Below, piece after piece: positions 6,405-10,177 of a DNA stretch of 10,177 bases. The first letter of the stretch is position 1, and every line of letters starts with the position of its first letter. Both the position numbers and the translations under genes were made by a program. This stretch comes from DATLWR01 sp035576205 (lineage in GTDB: Bacteria; Pseudomonadota; Zetaproteobacteria; Mariprofundales; Mariprofundaceae), in contig DATLWR010000007.1 of NCBI GenBank assembly GCA_035576205.1, positions 1 to 10,177 on the forward strand, given 5' to 3'. The notes beneath the pieces were generated by a model. The model searched no databases, was not told the DNA's origin, and was given only the letters and a program-made list of their open reading frames with translations.

Positions 6405-7325
6405 TCAGGCCGGTACCGGCACGCTCTCCAGAAGCGCCGTCAATGCGGCTTCGGCGGTGCCGGCAGCTACCACCCGGTGTGCCAGGCAAGGCTGCCAGAC
6501 TGCCTGCACATCCGCCGCGGTCACATAGTCATTGCCGTCGAGCCATGCTTGCGCGCGGGCGGCCTGCATCAGGTCGCGACCGGCGCGCGGGCTGATACCC
6601 TGATTCAGCCACTCGCCATTGCGACTCGCCTCGAGCAGTGTCAGCACATACTCGAGCAGTGCCGGGCCGACCTGCACCGACTGCAATGCTTTGCCCACCT
6701 CGCGGATCGTCTGCCATGTCGCGATACCGGTAAGCTCCGCCAGCCGGTTGCGGCCCGCTTCGCCGAGCAGCACCTGACGTTCCGCCTCACGGTCCGGATA
6801 GCCGAGCGAGATGCGCATGAAGAATCGGTCGAGTTGTGACTCCGGCAGCGGGAAGGTGCCGAGATGCTCCTGCGGGTTCTGGGTGGCGACGACGAAAAAC
6901 GGCTGCGGCAACAGCCGCGTCTCGCGCTCGATGCTAACCTGCCCCTCGGCCATCGCCTCCAGTAGTGCCGATTGTGCCTTGGGCGTGGCGCGATTGATCT
7001 CGTCGGCCAGCACGATGTGGTGGAACAGTGGCCCGGGATGGAAAACGAAGTGGCGCTCGGCCGGATCGTAGATCTCCACGCCGATGATGTCGGCCGGCAG
7101 CAGGTCGGCAGTGAACTGGATACGCCCGAAATCGGTGTCGAGGCTTGCCGCCAGCGCATGCGCCAGCGTCGTCTTTCCCACTCCCGGCACATCCTCGATC
7201 AGGAGGTGGCCACCGGCGATCAGCGTCACCAGCAGCTGCCGAATTGCTTCCGTCTTGCCGGCCACGACACTCTCAAGCTGCGCTTGCAGGGCCTGCAGCA
7301 CCTTTCTTGCCTCTACTCCCGACAT
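6405..7325 (-). CDS. MoxR-family AAA+ ATPase, 306 aa
   Basis: MoxR ATPases act as chaperones, known in several systems for inserting metal or cofactor into, or activating, partner proteins. The AAA+ elements are in order: Walker A DVPGVGKTTLAHALA (residues 45-59, K51-T52), Walker B HIVLADEINRATPKAQSALL (103-122, D108-E109), and sensor 1 VVATQNPQEHLGTFPLPESQ with N150. The arginine-finger region is QLDRFFM (R167), and the C-terminal lid includes SPRAGRDLMQAARAQAWLDG. Length and motifs match the family (300-340 aa). ATG 7325 has GGAGG 7 nt upstream and overlaps the 3' end of the zincin gene by 13 bp. DUF58 follows after 13 bp. No von Willebrand-type (VWA) partner gene, usual in some MoxR clusters, is present here. 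The cytoplasmic ATPase probably works with the DUF58 and TgpA membrane proteins. Confidence 0.95.
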   Translation of the reverse strand: MSGVEARKVLQALQAQLESVVAGKTEAIRQLLVTLIAGGHLLIEDVPGVGKTTLAHALAASLDTDFGRIQFTADLLPADIIGVEIYDPAERHFVFHPGPLFHHIVLADEINRATPKAQSALLEAMAEGQVSIERETRLLPQPFFVVATQNPQEHLGTFPLPESQLDRFFMRISLGYPDREAERQVLLGEAGRNRLAELTGIATWQTIREVGKALQSVQVGPALLEYVLTLLEASRNGEWLNQGISPRAGRDLMQAARAQAWLDGNDYVTAADVQAVWQPCLAHRVVAAGTAEAALTALLESVPVPA

Positions 7326-7687
7326 TCGATCGCCTCCATCTCCTCGTCCGAAAAACCGAAATAATGGCCGATCTCGTGCACCAGCACATGCCGGATGCAG
7401 TGGCGGAGCTCCTCGCCGGTTTCGTCACACAGCGCCAGAATGGGCCGACGGTAAAGGTGGATCATGTCAGGCAAATGGCCACCGTAGGAACTGCCGCGTT
7501 CCGGCAGCGGCCAGCCCTGATAAAGGCCGAGCAGACCAAACGGATCATCGATATGCATCTCGGCGAGAGTCTCCGCATCGGCGAACTCGTCGACGGCAAT
7601 CACCACATTCTCGATCGCATCGAGAAAATGGGCTGGCAGACTGGCCAGCTCTTCCTCGGCGACCTGCTGGAACTCTTCCGGATTCAT
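7313..7687 (-). CDS. Minimal-zincin metallopeptidase family protein (Zincin_1 type), 124 aa
   Basis: The protein is small and acidic and begins MNPEEFQQVAEEELASLPAH. Near the C-terminus it has HVLVHEIGHYFGFSDEEM, an HExxH motif with H104, E105 and H108, plus D114 at the position of the third metal ligand in HExxHxxxxxD. This matches the short 'minimal metalloprotease' family (Zincin_1, COG3824), of usual length 120-140 and unproven substrate. No signal peptide is seen, so it should be cytoplasmic. ATG 7687 is chosen because residues before it (frame open to 7861) are arginine-rich and unlike the family. The Shine-Dalgarno is weak, and TATACT lies about 8 nt upstream of the ATG. Its stop codon lies within the first codons of moxR (13-bp overlap), so the two should be translationally coupled. 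It may be the first gene of the MoxR-DUF58-TgpA operon. Confidence 0.85.
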   Translation of the reverse strand: MNPEEFQQVAEEELASLPAHFLDAIENVVIAVDEFADAETLAEMHIDDPFGLLGLYQGWPLPERGSSYGGHLPDMIHLYRRPILALCDETGEELRHCIRHVLVHEIGHYFGFSDEEMEAIECRE

Positions 7688-7788
7688 GCCGGAAGTATAA
7701 CCACCGCCGAACCAATTGCGCGCTTCATCGTCGCGCCCCACCCAACCCTCCTTGCCATTACGATAGAGATGCGGACCGGCAAGCAGGC

Positions 7789-7902
7789 ATGGCAACAATC
7801 TTCTTCGACGAACTGGAATGGATCGAATGGACCGTCGGCTGGCTTGCCGCAGGAATGGCAAGCGTCTTCATGCTGCTGCTCGCCGGCTTCATCCTTATCT
7901 GA
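7789..7902 (+). CDS. Possible small single-pass membrane protein, 37 aa
   Basis: ATG 7789 to TGA 7902 encodes 37 residues: an acidic, aromatic N-terminal part (MATIFFDELEWIEWTVG) and a hydrophobic helix of about 20 residues (WLAAGMASVFMLLLAGFILI) reaching the C-terminus. This pattern is typical of genuine bacterial small membrane proteins and unlike the Arg/Pro-rich shadow frames of this genome. It fills the gap between the zincin gene (divergent) and the SDR gene (convergent, 8-bp overlap of the 3' ends). The ribosome site is poor: GCAGG sits only 1-3 nt before the ATG. I recognise no family with certainty. It could be a chance open frame in the 207-bp space. Confidence 0.4.
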   Translation: MATIFFDELEWIEWTVGWLAAGMASVFMLLLAGFILI

Positions 7903-8776
7903 TACTGCCTAGCAGATCATCCACGGCATCGCGGAAGCTCGGGTATTTCAGTGCCGGCAACAGCTCCTCGTGGAGTCTGCGATTGCTCACACGCTTGCTG
8001 TCGCGAAAAAAATCGAGCATCGCCGGCGGCAAATGCAGTTCACCCTGCTCCGGAGTCAGAAGCTGCGGTTCCGGTGCCCCGACCCGTGCCGCCAGCTCGC
8101 AGACATATTGGTCATGCGGCATCGGCAAGTCGTCGGCGAGATTGACGATCCGGCCCGATCGCGGCCTCTGCATGGCCGCCAGGATCGCCGCCACGATGTC
8201 GTCGACATGGATGCGGCTGGACCAGTGCGCCGGCTGCCAGCGCACCGCCTGGTAACTGCCTTCCATGAGCTTCGCAATGAGGTTGCGTCCCGGCCCGTAA
8301 ATACCGGCAATGCGGAATACCTCGGCCGGCAGGCCGGAATCGAGCCATTCCACCTCGGCCGCCAACCGCTGCTTACCTCGCTCGCTCGTCGGTTTGCATG
8401 GCCACGCCTCGTTGACCCAGGCACCCCCCGCATCGCCATAGACACCGGTGGTCGATAGGTAACCCGCCCAGCGGACATGGGAGAGCCGCGACGCGACCTC
8501 CGGCAACCACTGCAACTGCGGCGCCCGCATTCTGCGGCCATGGTGTTCCAGCGGGATCGAGTCGAGCACCGCATCGCACTGCCTCAGCACATCCCCCGGC
8601 AACGCGACAGGCGAGGCCGCCACGACGGCTTCAATTCCGCGGGCACGCAGATCATCGGCACGCACCGCATGGCGCGTGCTGCCGATCACCTTCATGCCCT
8701 GTTCGATCGCGGCTACCGCCAGCCGTTCGCCGACATACCCGCAACCGAGAATCAACAACGTCCCGGTGCTGCTCAT
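7895..8776 (-). CDS. SDR-family oxidoreductase (atypical/extended, YeeZ-like NAD-dependent epimerase/dehydratase fold), 293 aa
   Basis: The N-terminus MSSTGTLLILGCGYVGERLA carries a GxGxxG Rossmann loop (G11, G13, G16). Later landmarks of the extended SDR fold are YLSTTGVYGD (106-115), RIAGIYGPGR (155-164) and the HVDDIVAAILAAM segment. The YxxxK catalytic pair is not intact: the tyrosine position is occupied in SERGKQRLAAE, where only lysine is recognisable, as in E. coli YeeZ. An active dehydrogenase or epimerase is therefore uncertain and the substrate is unknown. ATG 8776 is preferred because homologues begin just before the Rossmann strand; an in-frame ATG at 8794 would add six residues. 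Neither has a clear Shine-Dalgarno. It lies 99 bp downstream of the ParA gene on the same strand and may have its own promoter. Confidence 0.88.
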   Translation of the reverse strand: MSSTGTLLILGCGYVGERLAVAAIEQGMKVIGSTRHAVRADDLRARGIEAVVAASPVALPGDVLRQCDAVLDSIPLEHHGRRMRAPQLQWLPEVASRLSHVRWAGYLSTTGVYGDAGGAWVNEAWPCKPTSERGKQRLAAEVEWLDSGLPAEVFRIAGIYGPGRNLIAKLMEGSYQAVRWQPAHWSSRIHVDDIVAAILAAMQRPRSGRIVNLADDLPMPHDQYVCELAARVGAPEPQLLTPEQGELHLPPAMLDFFRDSKRVSNRRLHEELLPALKYPSFRDAVDDLLGSIR

Positions 8777-8875
8777 GCTTGCAGCGTAGCACATGACCGG
8801 AAAGCCAACATTATCACCACCCGTTCGACATCGCCCGGCACTGTTCGATAAAGGAAAAGTGGGTTCCCAGCTACT

Positions 8876-9622
8876 TCAGTCGGGACGACCCAAATGCCGA
8901 TGGATCTCCGCCCACAGGCTTGCATAGGCCTCGGCGGCACGACCGGCGGGGGCGAAGGCGAACACCGGCTCGCGGCGTTCAGCCATCTGCTCCACCTCGC
9001 TGACATAGGGCACAAAACTCTCCAGCATCCACGGCTGCATGCGGGGCCGCGCCTCGATCACCTCGTTATGCAGTTTCTTGCGGCGATCCACCATGGTCAG
9101 AAAAGCGAACAGACCGAGATGATCGAGCGACCGCTCTTTCTTGAATTCGATTAGCATCTTCAGCGTGCGCAACGACAGGATCGACGGCAGCGTCGGCACC
9201 ACCAGTGCATCGGCGGCACGGAATACCGCCTCGGAAAGCAGCGACAGTCCGGGCGGACAATCGAGAATGACCATGTCGTAGTCGTCCCGTACCGGCTTGA
9301 GCACCTTGTGCAGCCGTTCCAGCGGATTCTTCGCCTCGTGCAGCAGCACGTCGACGTTACGGTAGGAGAAATCGGAAGGCAGCAGGTCGAGTCGTTCGTA
9401 GAGCGTCGAGCGGATGAGATCATCCACCTCCGACTTGCCGAGCAACAGCTTCTTGCCATGCGCTCTGGCCTTGACCCGAAAGCAGTAGCTGGCGGCACTC
9501 TGCGGGTCGAGATCCCACAGCAGCGTGCGGTTGCCCTCGCGGGCGGCGAGCCAGGCGAGATTCACTGCCGTCGTGGTTTTGCCCACTCCGCCCTTGATAT
9601 TGTAAGAAGCCAGAACCCGCAT
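8876..9622 (-). CDS. ParA/MinD-family (SIMIBI) ATPase, 248 aa
   Basis: The deviant Walker A box KGGVGKTT spans residues 10-17 (signature K10, catalytic K15). The switch motif WDLDPQ is at 36-41 and Walker B DMVILDCPPG at 116-125. These are hallmarks of ParA proteins, which bind DNA non-specifically as ATP dimers and move plasmids, chromosomes or protein cargo such as carboxysomes and chemoreceptor arrays. There is no N-terminal DNA-binding domain, so it resembles chromosomal or cargo-positioning ParAs rather than long plasmid autorepressors. No ParB-like gene is visible. ATG 9622 has AGGA 6 nt upstream. The gene starts 8 bp after the PPK2 stop, so it is almost certainly in one operon with it. 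This orphan ParA could position a polyphosphate-related cargo; that is inference. Older annotations may call such proteins cobyrinic acid a,c-diamide synthase; nothing here supports that. Confidence 0.92.
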   Translation of the reverse strand: MRVLASYNIKGGVGKTTTAVNLAWLAAREGNRTLLWDLDPQSAASYCFRVKARAHGKKLLLGKSEVDDLIRSTLYERLDLLPSDFSYRNVDVLLHEAKNPLERLHKVLKPVRDDYDMVILDCPPGLSLLSEAVFRAADALVVPTLPSILSLRTLKMLIEFKKERSLDHLGLFAFLTMVDRRKKLHNEVIEARPRMQPWMLESFVPYVSEVEQMAERREPVFAFAPAGRAAEAYASLWAEIHRHLGRPD

Positions 9623-9630
9623 CGTCCTTC

Positions 9631-10177
9631 CTATTTCCCCATAGCTGCTTCAAGCTGGTGGCAGATCGTCTTCAGCACCTTCACCCGCGCGAAGCGCTTG
9701 TCGTTCGCCTCGACCAGTGTCCAGGGGGCGATCTCGGTGCTGGTACGGTCGACCATGTCGCAAACCGCCTGCTCGTAGGCATCCCACTTCTCGCGATTGC
9801 GCCAGTCCTCGTCGGTGATCTTGAATCGCTTGAAACCGATCTGCTGCCGTTCCTCGAAACGCCGCAGCTGCTCCTCGGCCCCGATGGAGAGCCAGAACTT
9901 CGCCAACACCACGCCGCTGTCGACAAGCTGTTCCTCGAAATCGTTGATCTCGCTGTAGGCGCGCATCCAGTCCGCCTCGGCACAAAAGCCCTCGACCCGC
10001 TCCACCAGTACCCGACCGTACCACGAACGGTCGAAAATCGTCACCTTGCCGCACCTGGGAAGCTGCCGCCAGAAGCGCCACATATAGGGTTGCGCCCGCT
10101 CCTCCTCGGTGGGGGCGGCGACCGGGATGATGCGATACTGGCGGGCGTCGAGCGCTCCGCTGATGCGCCGGATGGCC
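9631..10177 (-). CDS. pap: PPK2-family polyphosphate phosphotransferase, probably polyphosphate:AMP phosphotransferase (PAP), C-terminal part; 5' end beyond the window
   Basis: The minus strand is open from the right edge to TAG at 9633-9631, giving 181 visible residues. They start AIRRISGALDARQYRIIPVA and continue APTEEERAQPYMWRFWRQLP, then IFDRSWYGRVLVERVEGF, the second conserved PPK2 block with its DR motif. Further on come FWLSIGAEEQLRRFEERQ, the basic lid-like QQIGFKRFKITDEDW and the C-terminal PWTLVEANDKRFARVKVL. PPK2 enzymes transfer phosphate between inorganic polyphosphate and nucleotides. The AQPYxWRFWRxLP and WYGRVLVERVEGF forms resemble the PAP type (AMP to ADP), which has two fused PPK2 domains totalling about 500 residues. 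The Walker A part and any N-terminal domain lie off the edge, so class and domain number are not proven. An internal ATG at 10083 is not the start, since conserved sequence continues upstream of it. Confidence 0.9.
   Translation of the reverse strand, partial: AIRRISGALDARQYRIIPVAAPTEEERAQPYMWRFWRQLPRCGKVTIFDRSWYGRVLVERVEGFCAEADWMRAYSEINDFEEQLVDSGVVLAKFWLSIGAEEQLRRFEERQQIGFKRFKITDEDWRNREKWDAYEQAVCDMVDRTSTEIAPWTLVEANDKRFARVKVLKTICHQLEAAMGK

Noticed and set aside
5912..6595. A 227-codon plus-strand frame opposite DUF58 and moxR.
   Set aside because: Composition is Gln/Arg/His/Pro-rich without motifs, and both opposing genes have clear domain signatures.
7688..7861. N-terminal extension of the zincin frame up to position 7861.
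   Set aside because: The added residues are arginine-rich and foreign to the family, whose members begin close to the NPEEF segment; the protein already has normal length from 7687.
7084..7912. Long plus-strand frames opposite moxR and the zincin gene.
   Set aside because: Shadow frames of well-supported genes. Only the last 38 codons of one (7789-7902) lie outside coding sequence and were kept as a separate small candidate.
8779..8875. Possible terminator or promoter between the ParA and SDR genes (short TGGG/CCCA dyad, GATAAT near 8810-8815).
   Set aside because: The dyad has only a 2-nt loop and a broken pyrimidine run, and GATAAT has no acceptable -35 at the right distance.
1..10177. 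Search for tRNA, rRNA, CRISPR repeats, insertion sequences and defence or phage genes.
   Set aside because: No cloverleaf-like, tandem-repeat or transposase/integrase signal was seen; intergenic gaps are all about 100 bp or less.

Overview
The window is about 10.2 kb of dense, GC-rich bacterial chromosome with strong codon bias. It comes from a Gram-negative bacterium, most likely a gamma- or betaproteobacterium. The evidence is an MlaA/VacJ outer-membrane lipoprotein with a lipobox, a TgpA-type transglutaminase (DUF3488) next to DUF58 and MoxR genes, a YeeZ-like atypical SDR, and a two-domain-type PPK2 (PAP) fragment. I see no transposase, integrase, CRISPR array, tRNA or rRNA. No gene-free stretch exceeds about 100 bp.

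Layout. 1-459 (-): a MarR-family regulator, 3' end off the left edge. It is divergent from 545-769 (+), an FmdB-type zinc-ribbon protein, and a perfect 21-bp palindrome lies between them. 822-1580 (+): mlaA, which converges on a minus-strand block. In the order of transcription (right to left), that block is a minimal-zincin metallopeptidase (7687-7313), a MoxR AAA+ ATPase (7325-6405), a DUF58 protein (6391-5390), a TgpA-like membrane transglutaminase (5393-3513), fabI (3470-2688) and aroC (2672-1611). Junctions are overlaps of 13 bp and 4 bp, or gaps of 13, 42 and 15 bp, so one transcript is plausible. A possible 37-residue membrane peptide (7789-7902, +) lies divergent from the block. On its far side are an SDR oxidoreductase (8776-7895, -) and a PPK2-family polyphosphate phosphotransferase (from beyond 10177 to 9631, -), the latter followed 8 bp later by a ParA-type ATPase (9622-8876, -).

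How the genes may work together. MoxR, DUF58 and TgpA form a known conserved trio: a AAA+ chaperone, a membrane-anchored partner and a transglutaminase-fold enzyme facing the periplasm. Here a zinc peptidase gene overlaps the start of moxR, and two housekeeping genes (fatty-acid elongation, chorismate synthesis) follow. FabI (fatty acids for phospholipid) and MlaA (phospholipid retrieval from the outer membrane) both concern the envelope, but they are not in one operon. The tight PPK2-ParA pair lacks any visible ParB. It suggests a cargo-positioning ParA tied to polyphosphate metabolism, and is the most interesting hypothesis here. Most of the window is otherwise ordinary core genome.
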